A DNA stretch of 16,950 bases from Verrucomicrobiales bacterium (GCA_002729295.1 PBTU01000043.1:1-16950); one strand, 5' to 3'. Counted from the first letter of the stretch, positions 8,138 to 16,876 are shown. Notes: a model not told the origin generated them from the sequence alone. Numbers and translations are program-made.

Positions 8138-9853
8138 TTATTGGACTTTCTTCGTGTTCGCAGCTGACTCCGCCAGCTCTTTGGTGGGCTCGGGTGCCTT
8201 GGGATCTTTAGTCATCCCAGAGCTTGGAATCAACATGAAGCAGGCTCCCATGATGAGAGTGGGAATAACAGCGGCCTTGGCCAGACCCATGGGAGAGACG
8301 CCACCTTTGAAGTAGCGCCCGAGGATGGATTGTCCGGCGGGGTTGGGAGCATTGGCAATGACGGTCAGGCCGCCTCCGGTCACCGCTCCGGCGAGGACCG
8401 CGTATTTGACTCCGATGGAAAGATTGGGTGCCTGGGAGGCGAGGTAGGTGATGGCGGCGTTGTCATTGAAGGCCGTCAAGAGAGTGGAGCCGATCATCAG
8501 AACCCACTGGTTGTCGATAGATGTGAGGAGAACGGAAATCCACCATCCCTGGCAGCCGCCGTGAATGACGAGTCCAGCGAGGAAGAAGCCAACGAGAATC
8601 GGGCTTTTCATGTTGACCTCGTTTTGGTGATGGCCAGTGGCCTGGGTAAAGCCGAGGAAGAAAAGGAAGCCGCCAATAAACAACTTTGGATCGTGGGCAA
8701 AATAAACGGTGCCAGCAAGAAAGAGAAGGTGCATCACTGTGATCCAGGTTGGGATGGGGTCTTCGCGATCCACCCAACGGATTGGAATATGCATGTCCCG
8801 AGAATCCGATTGTTTAAGATCTGAAAATTGACCCTTGAAGTAGAGGAAGTAGGCGGTGTTGGCGATGAGGATGCCGATAGCAGCTTTCCAGCCAAAGTTG
8901 AGGAACATGTAGCTTATGCCGAAGGACCATTTTTCGGCGATCATGAGGACCGGGGGCGCAGCGAAGTGAGTGAGAGTTCCGCCGACCGAAATATTTACGA
9001 AGAGCAGTCCTAGAGTGGCGTATGCAAATTTGGGAGAGGGGTTGAGATCGAAAAATTTCTTGGAGAGCAGGAAGGCCGCGATGGTCATCGCTGCAGGCTC
9101 GGTGATGAAGGAGCCGAGGAGTGGAGTCACAGTTAAAGCGGAAAACCACCAGGAGGCGGGAGTGCCACCAAAAATCTTGGCGACTTTGTCGACAATGTGC
9201 TCGGCAAAGCGCACCACCGGACGAGTCGCGGCTATCGCCATAATGATGACAACGAATGCTGGCTCGGTGAAGTTGACATCGTCAATGTAACTCTTGAATT
9301 GGGTCATGCCGGCTCCAATCCCTTCTCCTTGGATGCCAAAGAACCAGAGGACAGCTCCGGCAAGTGCGATGACCCAGATTCCGAAAATCGCTTCTACCTC
9401 ACCCAGGAAGTGAAAGAGATGCGCTTTGAATGAGACATGATCCTGAGCGTCTTCGTGTGGTTTGGCTTCGGCAGTCAGGCCTAGTTTTTCGATCTCCTCT
9501 TTATGCTTTTTCTCATGAATGTGAGCCATTTCGATGAAGTAGCCACTGAGGAAAGTGTGGAGTATGGCACAGAGGAAAATGATGGAAGCGACGAGATTAA
9601 ATCCTCCTTGCTGACCGGCCCGCTGCTTGAGCTTCTGCATGATGCTCCAATCGTCGCTCTCCTCTTTGTCGTATTCAGAGAGGGGGATCGGAAAGATGGC
9701 ATGCTGGTCGTGTCCCAGACCGTATTCTTCGGCGGAATAGGCTGGTTCTTTTTTTGATGCGGCTTCTGCAGTGGGAAGGGAAAGGGTCGCGACGAAGAGA
9801 ACCAACAGGAAGTGGATCGAGAGGAGGTGCTTCACGGGCCGGAATGTAGTCAT
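8138..9853 (-). CDS. Putative Na+/H+ antiporter, ion-transporter superfamily
   Basis: A multi-pass inner-membrane protein of 571 residues. It has a cleavable-looking signal sequence (1-31, ending AEAAS) and a short extracytoplasmic segment. A first membrane helix (about 86-108) is followed by a His/Glu-rich hydrophilic loop (about 109-150). A core of roughly ten helices follows. Half-site motifs typical of the ArsB/NhaD/citrate-transporter superfamily are visible: SFITEPAAMTIAAFLLS (about 248-264), GGTLTHFAAPPVLM (291-304), TAFNDNAAITYLASQAPN (460-477) and GGGLTVIANAPNPAG (493-507), the paired re-entrant loops expected to bind cation. It most resembles the group annotated as putative Na+/H+ antiporter (Pfam Na_H_antiport type) in Verrucomicrobia and Chlamydiae; Na+/H+ specificity is inferred from the family. 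It is followed one base later by ribE and lies 39 bases after the lipoprotein gene. Confidence 0.85.
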   Translation of the reverse strand: MTTFRPVKHLLSIHFLLVLFVATLSLPTAEAASKKEPAYSAEEYGLGHDQHAIFPIPLSEYDKEESDDWSIMQKLKQRAGQQGGFNLVASIIFLCAILHTFLSGYFIEMAHIHEKKHKEEIEKLGLTAEAKPHEDAQDHVSFKAHLFHFLGEVEAIFGIWVIALAGAVLWFFGIQGEGIGAGMTQFKSYIDDVNFTEPAFVVIIMAIAATRPVVRFAEHIVDKVAKIFGGTPASWWFSALTVTPLLGSFITEPAAMTIAAFLLSKKFFDLNPSPKFAYATLGLLFVNISVGGTLTHFAAPPVLMIAEKWSFGISYMFLNFGWKAAIGILIANTAYFLYFKGQFSDLKQSDSRDMHIPIRWVDREDPIPTWITVMHLLFLAGTVYFAHDPKLFIGGFLFFLGFTQATGHHQNEVNMKSPILVGFFLAGLVIHGGCQGWWISVLLTSIDNQWVLMIGSTLLTAFNDNAAITYLASQAPNLSIGVKYAVLAGAVTGGGLTVIANAPNPAGQSILGRYFKGGVSPMGLAKAAVIPTLIMGACFMLIPSSGMTKDPKAPEPTKELAESAANTKKVQ

Positions 9854-9892
9854 CAGAGACAGTCCGGCAAGGAAAACGAGAGGGATGAAAAT

Positions 9893-10471
9893 TTAAGATT
9901 GAGGGCGCTGCGTGGCGAGTTTGGTGTCGATCTCACTGAGTTCCTCCAGAATTTCTTTGGCTAGGGGAATCTTGTCGGCCAATTGACGTCTCGTGTTGTG
10001 AATTTCCTTACGAGCCATTACTTGTGCGGTCCTGGCGGCTTGAAGTTCCGGGAGGGTCGACGAGATCTTGTAAATCTCGGTGTTGATGTCCTGCATCATG
10101 GCTGCCATTTTGGCGTTTTGAGTTGAATCGGTGGGAGAATATCGTCCCCTCACTTTGGTGGCTTTTTTAAAAAGTTTCTGGAGTTTCGGGTGTTGTCTTT
10201 GGATGGTGAGGAAATGCTGATCAGCTTCTCGGGCCTCGGCCTCGGCTTCCTTCATTTGGGTTTGACCGCTGAGATCGGCCTTGGCGATGATTGACTCGAG
10301 TTTCTTTTCGAGTCCGACTTTTCGTCTCATCAGATCGATGGCGGGGTGGGCTTGTTTTTCCTGAGTCGCCGAGCTTGAGGAATCGGGTTCTTTTTCCTTG
10401 GTCTTTTTACAGCTGATCGTGGTCCCCAGAACAACGAAGGCCAGAGCGAAAGGAACAAAGAATATTCTCAC
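9893..10471 (-). CDS. Predicted lipoprotein, coiled-coil, unknown function
   Basis: A 192-residue protein starting with GTG. An N-terminal hydrophobic stretch (FFVPFALAFVVLGTTIS, residues 4-20) precedes Cys21, and TTISC fits the broad lipobox pattern although Thr at -3 is not ideal. A Ser/Lys/Glu-rich linker follows (about 22-43). The remainder is strongly helical with heptad-like charge patterns (about 45-110 and 130-190), suggesting a coiled coil in the periplasm. No enzymatic motif is seen. It starts the minus-strand run lipoprotein-antiporter-ribE; the 39-base spacing to the antiporter is compatible with co-transcription. I do not recognise the family. The reading frame is supported by the sensible leader and by its fit between neighbours. 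Confidence 0.75.
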   Translation of the reverse strand: MRIFFVPFALAFVVLGTTISCKKTKEKEPDSSSSATQEKQAHPAIDLMRRKVGLEKKLESIIAKADLSGQTQMKEAEAEAREADQHFLTIQRQHPKLQKLFKKATKVRGRYSPTDSTQNAKMAAMMQDINTEIYKISSTLPELQAARTAQVMARKEIHNTRRQLADKIPLAKEILEELSEIDTKLATQRPQS

Positions 10472-10506
10472 GCCATTGGAATAACGAAGCTGGAGGGGTC
10501 TGCAAC

Positions 10507-10512
10507 TTTATA
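10507..10512 (-). promoter_or_regulatory. Candidate -10 box for the lipoprotein gene
   Basis: In the 100-base divergent gap between the lipoprotein and DUF58 genes, the minus strand carries TATAAA 36 bases before the GTG start. No good -35 lies at the usual distance; the nearest candidate, CTGACA, is 23 bases upstream. Weak call; the gap must nevertheless hold promoters for both directions. Confidence 0.22.
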
Positions 10513-10571
10513 AAAAGAGAAGATTGTTCTGAGATTGTCAGTTGGGGAGAGCTGTGGTTTCTTGATGCGCG

Positions 10572-11936
10572 ATGGTCGAGGTGCGGAAGGGCAATTTTTT
10601 TCAACGCTGGTTGTATCGAAATTACCGGCAGGGAAGTGCCTTAGGTAACTTCTTTAGCCGCCGGATTCGACCTACGGCGTGGCTGTGGATGGGTTTGGGT
10701 GGATTGAGCGTCATCACGGGGGCGGACTTGCGGCAGAGCGTAGTGGTGGCATTTAGCTTGTTGATGTTGGGAGTCCTGGCCGTGGGGCTCATTTGGGCAC
10801 TGCTTCGGCGGGCACAGGTGGTCGCGACGAGAGACCTGCCGGATACGGGATCGGTGGGCGAGGAATTGAGTTACTTTGTCAATGTGACCAACGTGGGAAA
10901 GCGAGCTTTGCGGGAAATTCACTTCAGAGAGCAGGGAGATGATCCGAGGCCGACGGAGTGGGAATTTGTGAATCTAAAGGAACCTGGGGAAGAAGATCGG
11001 AATATTTTTGATCGGGCTTTGGCATACTATCGTTGGAAGTGGCTGAATGAGCGGGGCGGAAAATGGCAAAGCCTCGGTCGTTCCAAGGTCCTGAATTTGG
11101 GAGGAGGAGAATCGGAGGAGGTGAGGTTGAAATTGATACCCAAAAGGCGGGGCGTTTTGGTTTTGGATGATCTTCGTGTTGAGCTGCCTGATCCCTTTGG
11201 TTTGTTTCAGCGGTGTCGGCCGACGGGCAATGAAGTGGGGGAAATATTGGTGATTCCTAGGCGATACAAGTTGCCTCCTCTCGATTTGGGCGGGCAGTCA
11301 GACTTGAAAATCGGAGGTGAAACGGCCTCGACGGTCAAGGGCGAGGGGGGTGAGTTTATGGGCTTGCGGGGATATCGACCGGGTGATTCGCCAAGGCATA
11401 TGCATTGGAAGGCTTGGGCGCGAACTGGGGAGCCGATTGTGAAGGAATTCGAGGAAGTGCGCTTTCCGCGTTACGGTTTGGTGTTGGATACCAATTTGCG
11501 GGGCAGCGGTCCGGAATTGTTTGAGGAGGCGATTTCGGTGGCGGCTTCGTTTGTTTCATCGATGGACCAAGAGCGGTGCCTGCTGGATTTAATGTTTGTC
11601 AGTGATGAACCGAGCGTGTTCACGGCAGGACGGGGTGTGGCGAAGGCGGACCGATTGATGGAGATTTTAGCGCGGGCCGATGGGAATGATGAAGGTGGCT
11701 ATGATCTGTTGAACAGTTTGGTGTTGAGGTATGCGACGGAAATGACGTCGTGTGTGGTAGTCCTGACGGGATGGGACGAGGAGCGCGAGGAGTTTGTCGG
11801 GAGTCTCAGGCAAAGTGGGATGAAGGTGCATCTCTATGTCATTGGGGCGGATGAGATGCCGGAAGAGGAAGGCTTGCTTGGGGCGCATTGGATTCGATGG
11901 GATGCGGTGCAGGAAGATTTAATGAAGAGCGCGTGA
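10572..11936 (+). CDS. DUF58 domain membrane protein
   Basis: A 454-residue protein. Two hydrophobic helices (about 36-54 and 57-77) anchor an otherwise soluble protein. The segment ELPDPFGLFQ (about 204-213) and the family hallmark LRGYRPGDSPRHMHWKAWAR (265-284), followed by TGEPIVKEFEE, identify DUF58. Beyond it comes a von Willebrand A-like fold (RYGLVLDTN at about 300-308) whose metal-site DxSxS is degenerate. DUF58 proteins usually work with a MoxR AAA+ ATPase and a transglutaminase-like membrane protein in complex assembly or cell-envelope functions. The transglutaminase gene follows with a one-base overlap (TGATG), but no MoxR gene lies next to this one: the upstream neighbour is divergent. 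The ATG at 10572 is chosen because an in-frame stop lies three codons upstream. Family call is sure; function is inferred. Confidence 0.93.
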   Translation: MVEVRKGNFFQRWLYRNYRQGSALGNFFSRRIRPTAWLWMGLGGLSVITGADLRQSVVVAFSLLMLGVLAVGLIWALLRRAQVVATRDLPDTGSVGEELSYFVNVTNVGKRALREIHFREQGDDPRPTEWEFVNLKEPGEEDRNIFDRALAYYRWKWLNERGGKWQSLGRSKVLNLGGGESEEVRLKLIPKRRGVLVLDDLRVELPDPFGLFQRCRPTGNEVGEILVIPRRYKLPPLDLGGQSDLKIGGETASTVKGEGGEFMGLRGYRPGDSPRHMHWKAWARTGEPIVKEFEEVRFPRYGLVLDTNLRGSGPELFEEAISVAASFVSSMDQERCLLDLMFVSDEPSVFTAGRGVAKADRLMEILARADGNDEGGYDLLNSLVLRYATEMTSCVVVLTGWDEEREEFVGSLRQSGMKVHLYVIGADEMPEEEGLLGAHWIRWDAVQEDLMKSA

Positions 11937-14119
11937 TGGAGGAAAAAGTCCTATTCAAATCTCCACCGCGCCTTTTGCTGGGGGTAGCTTTTCTTTTTTG
12001 GGGTGCAATGCTGGATCAACCATTGGCTGCTTTGATCGCGGCGATCGCGGCTGAGTCGCGTCATTGGACCAAGATTCGGTGGAACTTCGGAGAGAAAGGC
12101 TTCGCGAGATCCTGGCAGTTGTGCATGTTAATTTTGATCGTAGTCGCGGTGGGGTTTTTGCAGAGCGAGGACCGGACGGCTGTGGGGTCTTTGTTTCTGT
12201 TGTCTTGGTTGCCATTCATCCTGATGCCAATGGGCTTGGCCCAGCAGTATTCCTCTGACCGGGGTGTTCCCCTGACAACGTTTTCTTATTTTGCGAGGAG
12301 GAAGTTGGCTGCGGATCGCAAGGCGGGTCGGTCGGCCCATTTGCAATGGTTTCAGTTTGGCTACTGTTGGTTCGGGATCATTCTGTTTACTGCTGGTCTG
12401 GGGGTCGGCCAATTAGAGCTGGAACGCTATTATTTTGGAGTGTGTGTCCTGGTGGGGGTGGCTTTGTTTCATTTACGAGGCAGCCGGAAACGTCCGGCGG
12501 CCTGGTCGATGGCTTTTATGATGGCGGTTGTTATGGCGGGAGCGATGACGGAGGGAATCTATGTGCTCTACAAATATGTGGTAAAGAATGCTTCGCTGAC
12601 AGGTAACGAGGGTGAATCACAGCGGGATACTGAGACGAAGATCGGAGATATTGCAGATATTCAGTTGAGCCCGAAAATTGAGTGGCGATTTTTTCAAGAC
12701 GAGGGGGAGCAACCCGGCTTGTTGAGACTGGCTGCTTATAACAAACCGGTGGGGAGCAAGAGGTGGACGGGAAGGGGGCGTTCTCCAAAGTTTATTGAAT
12801 CGAAAGCTGTGACGGAAGAGCGTGATCGAGGCGGAGCATTTTTAAAGATGTTTCAGAATGACGGTGGCGATTACAGCTATCGGGAGGAGGACTTGAAGTC
12901 CGGGAGTTTTGCAAACCGGGGAAGAGTGATTGGCTTGGTTGAGGATCAAAGTTTAATTCCTTCACCGATCAATGCCCGACGGATTCATAAGGCGAAAGCG
13001 GAGGGGATGGAGTATAGCATTCTTGGTGCGACCAGGGTATTCGATCCGAATCATGGCGCGATGGAATTGGTTTTTGAATTTGAGAATGGCGCCGTGGCGA
13101 TTGAAGACGATCCTTCTTTGTATGATTTGCAATTACCGTTGGACGAAAGAGAGGGGCTTACGAGGTTCTGGAAATTTAGAGGAGTGCCTCTGGTGGAATG
13201 GCAGCGGGATGCGAGAAGGAGTCCGGTGATCTCGGTTGCCCACCGAGGAAGTTGGGCCGAACAAAAGGAGTTACTCACTCTGCTTGCAGGAGTATTTGCG
13301 AGCAATCCCTTCGCCTATGATCTGGAATTGAAAAATGATGAAGAGAGAACTCCGATCACTCATTTCTTGGAAAAGTCGCATGAGGGCCACTGCGAGTATT
13401 ATGCCAGTGCGTCAGTGATGCTTTTGCGGAGGGCGGGAATTCCCGCGCGCTACGTGGTGGGGTATGCCGTAGAGGAGGAGGGAGACGAGGTAGGTGAATG
13501 GATTTTGAGAGGGAAGCATGCCCATGCCTGGGCTCAGGCATATATTGGCGGGAAATGGAAAAACGAAGGAAGCGAGGAAAGTCCGGTATGGCGCTGTCGT
13601 GGTGGTGAATGGGTGATGGTCGACAATACTCCGATCAGTTGGCTGAGCGAAGGAGGGAGCACGGATGGTTGGCTGCAGAAGATTAAAGACTGGGGGCAGA
13701 TTACACGTCAGGATATTATCCTTTGGTTTTCACAACCTCTGATATCAGTGGTCACCAAGGTGTCTTTCATCTCCTTGTTTGTTCTTTTGATTGTGTTCCT
13801 GACCTACCGTCTCGTCGTGACTCGTCGCAATCCGGGGTTGGCTGAAAAGGGAAGCTGGGAGGACAATTGTCGTAGATTGAATGCTCTAAAAGATTTTGAA
13901 CGCTGGTTGGGGAAGCGAGTGGGGAGACGTCCCCGGGGAACTCCGATGGCACTCTGGCTGGCGGAACATTTGGGTGAGGAAGGAGGAACGTTGATCGCGA
14001 GCTACCAGCGATTGATATTTGATCCCCGTGTCCGTGAAAAAGCGGAGAGTGAACGGCTGCTTCCCCAAATGATGTTCGAGGTGAAGAGGTTGAAGCAGGT
14101 TGTGCGGTCTCGGGGTTGA
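11936..14119 (+). CDS. Membrane-anchored transglutaminase-like protein (TgpA-type)
   Basis: I take the ATG at 11936, overlapping the DUF58 stop as TGATG, which gives 727 residues. An in-frame start at 11888 would add 16 residues but would lie inside DUF58. About five to six membrane helices fill residues 12-215. A large extracytoplasmic part follows, with a transglutaminase core. Its likely Cys-His-Asp triad is C486 (GHCEYYASASVMLLRRAGIP), H530 (KHAHAWAQAY) and D563 (VMVDNTP). A last membrane helix (about 606-628) leads to a cytoplasmic DUF4129-like tail. The arrangement matches TgpA/DUF3488-transglutaminase proteins, whose partner is a DUF58 protein, as encoded just upstream. All three catalytic residues are in place, so it is probably an active cysteine protease or transamidase of the envelope; its substrate is unknown. 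Confidence 0.92.
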   Translation: MEEKVLFKSPPRLLLGVAFLFWGAMLDQPLAALIAAIAAESRHWTKIRWNFGEKGFARSWQLCMLILIVVAVGFLQSEDRTAVGSLFLLSWLPFILMPMGLAQQYSSDRGVPLTTFSYFARRKLAADRKAGRSAHLQWFQFGYCWFGIILFTAGLGVGQLELERYYFGVCVLVGVALFHLRGSRKRPAAWSMAFMMAVVMAGAMTEGIYVLYKYVVKNASLTGNEGESQRDTETKIGDIADIQLSPKIEWRFFQDEGEQPGLLRLAAYNKPVGSKRWTGRGRSPKFIESKAVTEERDRGGAFLKMFQNDGGDYSYREEDLKSGSFANRGRVIGLVEDQSLIPSPINARRIHKAKAEGMEYSILGATRVFDPNHGAMELVFEFENGAVAIEDDPSLYDLQLPLDEREGLTRFWKFRGVPLVEWQRDARRSPVISVAHRGSWAEQKELLTLLAGVFASNPFAYDLELKNDEERTPITHFLEKSHEGHCEYYASASVMLLRRAGIPARYVVGYAVEEEGDEVGEWILRGKHAHAWAQAYIGGKWKNEGSEESPVWRCRGGEWVMVDNTPISWLSEGGSTDGWLQKIKDWGQITRQDIILWFSQPLISVVTKVSFISLFVLLIVFLTYRLVVTRRNPGLAEKGSWEDNCRRLNALKDFERWLGKRVGRRPRGTPMALWLAEHLGEEGGTLIASYQRLIFDPRVREKAESERLLPQMMFEVKRLKQVVRSRG

Positions 14120-14124
14120 GTGTC

Positions 14125-14161
14125 AAAAAAGCCCCGTAGGTTTTACCTTACGAGGCTTTTT
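14125..14161. terminator. Bidirectional intrinsic terminator between convergent genes
   Basis: AAAAAGCC pairs with GGCTTTTT (eight base pairs). The inner stem CGTA/TACG and GG/CC continues with one mismatch and a bulged A around a TTTTA loop. A-run and T-run flank the stem on both sides, so it can stop transcription from the transglutaminase gene (plus) and the DUF5069 gene (minus). Confidence 0.88.
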
Positions 14162-14184
14162 GGAATGGTGACTCTGGAAGGGAT

Positions 14185-14628
14185 TTAGCCCTGAATCTGC
14201 TGCGCGTAGAAATCCTGCCAGTCCTCGAGGTTGTTGAGGTTTACGGCGTCGAGGATTGCTCCGTTGTCAGCGATTCCGACGGCCTTTAGGATCGCTTCGC
14301 GGGTATCGTCGGTGTGATTGTAACCAACGACGGCATCGTTGTGTTTGTCAACAGCAGCGTCGTCGAGCGCACCGCCTTTTTGATCGAGGACCCACTGCTC
14401 AAGCTGGGTGTAGGAAGGCTTGCTGGCCTTGATGTAGTCGAGGAAGGTCTCACGGTTGATGCCGAGGGCGTCAAGAGTCATCTGGTCGAAGCCGGCACCT
14501 GCTGCTGGGTAATCGCTGTGAAGTTTGCCGACTGCGTCTAGGGAAGCCTTCTGCCAGAGGCGTGGAAGGTGAAGGACGCCAAGCGGACCGGCGATCCCGG
14601 AGGTGATTGTAGGAATGATATCGCTCAT
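14185..14628 (-). CDS. DUF5069 family protein
   Basis: A 147-residue acidic protein with no signal peptide or membrane helix, so probably cytoplasmic. The layout is that of DUF5069 proteins: GPLGVLHLPRLWQKASLDAV (about 14-33), then LHSDYP, then a helical part with LDALGINRETFLDYIKA (about 53-69). The remainder is helical and Asp/Asn-rich, ending in WQDFYAQQIQG. DUF5069 is common in Verrucomicrobia and its function is unknown. The gene stands alone: it converges on the transglutaminase gene with a shared terminator and diverges from the helicase gene across a 190-base gap. The minus-strand sequence just before its ATG is A-rich (ACAAAAACTAAAA) without a Shine-Dalgarno. The family call is from visual similarity and is moderately sure. 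Confidence 0.72.
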   Translation of the reverse strand: MSDIIPTITSGIAGPLGVLHLPRLWQKASLDAVGKLHSDYPAAGAGFDQMTLDALGINRETFLDYIKASKPSYTQLEQWVLDQKGGALDDAAVDKHNDAVVGYNHTDDTREAILKAVGIADNGAILDAVNLNNLEDWQDFYAQQIQG

Positions 14629-14818
14629 TTTTAGTTTTTGTGGTATCTGTTCTTAAGAGGCCAAAAGGGATTGGAATCTCGGCGTGCAGCTTTAGCCCTG
14701 TAGCTGGATCATGCAAATGTTTAGTGTTTCGGATTCTGGAAAGGTAAGGAAATTTGAGTCAGCGGTCAGAGACTCTTGCGTTTTTCGGGTGGGCAGAGTT
14801 TGCTGTCTCATTCACGGG

Positions 14819-16813
14819 ATGGCAGAAGAATTTTCGATTAGTTCGCTCAATAAGGCTCAGCGCGAGGCGGTGATGAGTCTTGAGGGCCCGGTGTTGATTC
14901 TGGCTGGCGCGGGGACGGGCAAGACCCGGACGGTAACTTGCCGAATGTCGGCGCTTTTGGAAAACGGAGTGGCGGCGGAGAATTTGTTAGCGGTGACCTT
15001 CACGAATAAATCGGCAGTCGAGATGGCTGAGCGGGTGATGGGAATGGTGGGGAAAAAGAGGGGAAAGGCCCTGACGGTTTGCACTTTCCATTCCCTGTGC
15101 CTGAGAATTCTCAAGCGGGACATTGAGTCGGTGGGTTATAAGAAAAAATTTGCGCTGATGGCTGGAGGTGATCAGACGGGACTGATTCGTCAGTTGATCG
15201 TTCGAAAAGGAGGAGCAAAGCTTAATTTGAAGCCGATGGATGTCCTTGCTGAGATCTCGAGGGCCAAAAATGCCGAAAGGGATTTAGACACAATTCAGGA
15301 CGATCTAATTGCTGCGATCGCAGTGGCCTATCAAAACGAACTGAGGGCGCAAAACGCGATCGATTTTGATGATCTGCTTCTTTTGGGCGAGCGAGTTTTG
15401 CGGAAACATGCAGATATTCGGGCTTATTGGCGGGATCGGTTTCGGTATGTCACGGTAGATGAGTTTCAGGATACGAACGGGCTCCAGATGAGGTTGATTC
15501 AGCAGTTGGTCGGCGAGCCTTATAATATTTGCGTGGTTGGTGATGACGATCAATCGATCTATGGTTGGCGGGGTGCTGAGGTTGCTAACATTCTGCAATT
15601 TGAGCGCTTCTTCCCAAATCCTAAAATCATTCGATTAGAGGAGAATTATCGGAGCACTCAAGCGGTATTGGAAGTTGCCAACAGTTTGATCCGTCACAAT
15701 GTGGGGCGTCGTGAAAAGCGACTTAGGCACACCATACCCGGCGGGGATCTTGTGAGGTTGGTGTCGATGCCCGGGGATAAAGAAGAAGCCGAGTGGATTC
15801 TTTCGGAGATTGTGACGCAACGTGAAGAGGGAAAGGTGTTGGAAGATTTTGCCATTCTTTTTCGGACCAATGGTCAGACCCGGATTGTGGAAGAAACCTT
15901 GCGGGAGGCCAAGATTCCCTATCGCATGGTGGGAGCGCAGAGCTTCTTTGATCGTAAGGAAGTGCGGGACGTTTTGAGCTACGCGCAGATTCTTGCAAAT
16001 CCGGAATTGGATGTGGCTTTGCTGAGAGTCATGAATACGCCTCCAAGGGGAATTGGAAATACGACTTCAATGGCAGCTCTGGAATGGAGTCGTGAGAAAG
16101 ACCAAAGTGTTTGGAAGACGCTCATCGACGATGAGTTTACCGACCAGTTGTCCACGAAGGTGAGGGATTCCATCGGATCTTTCGTTAATCAGGTCGTATC
16201 TGGACAGGAGCGGATTGTCGATGGAGACAACGCCGGAGTGGTGATCGACCAATGGCTACGGGAAATGGATTTTGTGGAGTGGCTGATGCGACAGTGTAAA
16301 AGCGATAAGGAAAAGGACGCGCGGCGAGAGGCGATCAGCCATGCAACTGGAGCGATTGTAGAAGCGGTGAAGAGAGGGGCTACGCTCGATGACTTTTTGG
16401 CTAAAACGGCTTTGGATGCTGAGAAAGACGATGACGATTTGGATAAGAGAAGCGGAGTAACCTTGATTACCTTGCATGCGGCCAAAGGGCTGGAATATCC
16501 CGTAGTTTATTTGGTGGGCTTAGAGGAAGGGATTCTTCCGCATAAACGGAGTATTGAGGAAGGAACTCGCGATGAGGAGCGGCGCCTGCTCTATGTTGGC
16601 ATCACAAGAGCAATGGAGCGTCTCACACTGACCCACTGCGCTACCCGAATCAAATGGGGGAATCAAGAATGCTGTGAGCGGAGTAGTTTTATCCAGGAGT
16701 TGAATCCGGATTGGGTCCAAGAGGAGGACTATGATGACATTATGGGAGCGGAAGCCTCCGAGGAAGAACTCCGCGGATTTTTCAGCGGGATGTCAGCTCT
16801 TTTTGAGGAGTAA
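14819..16813 (+). CDS. UvrD/Rep-type superfamily 1A DNA helicase
   Basis: An ATP-dependent 3'-5' DNA helicase of 664 residues. I choose the ATG at 14819 because the protein then opens with the family Q-motif region SSLNKAQREAV; the frame stays open upstream to 14711, but those 36 codons look unlike any helicase N-terminus. All SF1A motifs are present: I AGAGTGKT (29-36), II VDEFQDT (213-219), III GDDDQSIYGWRGA (241-253), IV LEENYRST, V TLHAAKGLEYPVVYLVGLEE (551-570), and VI EERRLLYVGITRA (586-598). The C-terminus is short and ends in an acidic tail without the PcrA Tudor-type domain. It may act in nucleotide excision or mismatch repair (UvrD/PcrA) or replication restart (Rep); sequence alone does not separate these, so no symbol is given. 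The gene is monocistronic. Confidence 0.95.
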   Translation: MAEEFSISSLNKAQREAVMSLEGPVLILAGAGTGKTRTVTCRMSALLENGVAAENLLAVTFTNKSAVEMAERVMGMVGKKRGKALTVCTFHSLCLRILKRDIESVGYKKKFALMAGGDQTGLIRQLIVRKGGAKLNLKPMDVLAEISRAKNAERDLDTIQDDLIAAIAVAYQNELRAQNAIDFDDLLLLGERVLRKHADIRAYWRDRFRYVTVDEFQDTNGLQMRLIQQLVGEPYNICVVGDDDQSIYGWRGAEVANILQFERFFPNPKIIRLEENYRSTQAVLEVANSLIRHNVGRREKRLRHTIPGGDLVRLVSMPGDKEEAEWILSEIVTQREEGKVLEDFAILFRTNGQTRIVEETLREAKIPYRMVGAQSFFDRKEVRDVLSYAQILANPELDVALLRVMNTPPRGIGNTTSMAALEWSREKDQSVWKTLIDDEFTDQLSTKVRDSIGSFVNQVVSGQERIVDGDNAGVVIDQWLREMDFVEWLMRQCKSDKEKDARREAISHATGAIVEAVKRGATLDDFLAKTALDAEKDDDDLDKRSGVTLITLHAAKGLEYPVVYLVGLEEGILPHKRSIEEGTRDEERRLLYVGITRAMERLTLTHCATRIKWGNQECCERSSFIQELNPDWVQEEDYDDIMGAEASEEELRGFFSGMSALFEE

Positions 16814-16822
16814 TCAAAACAC

Positions 16823-16847
16823 AAAAAAACCTCCCGTCCGAAGGAGG
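16823..16847 (-). terminator. Intrinsic terminator for the minus-strand PEP-CTERM gene
   Basis: On the minus strand CCTCC and GGAGG form a five-base-pair stem around an eight-base loop, directly followed by seven T residues (16829-16823). It sits 30 bases after the PEP-CTERM stop. In the plus direction it lies 16 bases after the helicase stop but has only a short TTTT further on, so it probably serves the minus gene mainly. Confidence 0.75.
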
Positions 16848-16876
16848 GGAGATTTTGAAAATTGGTTTGCAGAAAT

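Noticed and set aside
11888..11935. Earlier start for the transglutaminase gene inside DUF58
   Set aside because: The added 16 residues do not resemble a membrane-protein N-terminus, and the ATG overlapping the DUF58 stop is a standard coupled start.
14689..14708. CAGCT/AGCTG inverted repeat in the gap before the helicase
   Set aside because: Only five bases per arm with a ten-base spacer; no second copy was noticed and there is no link to a regulator in the window.
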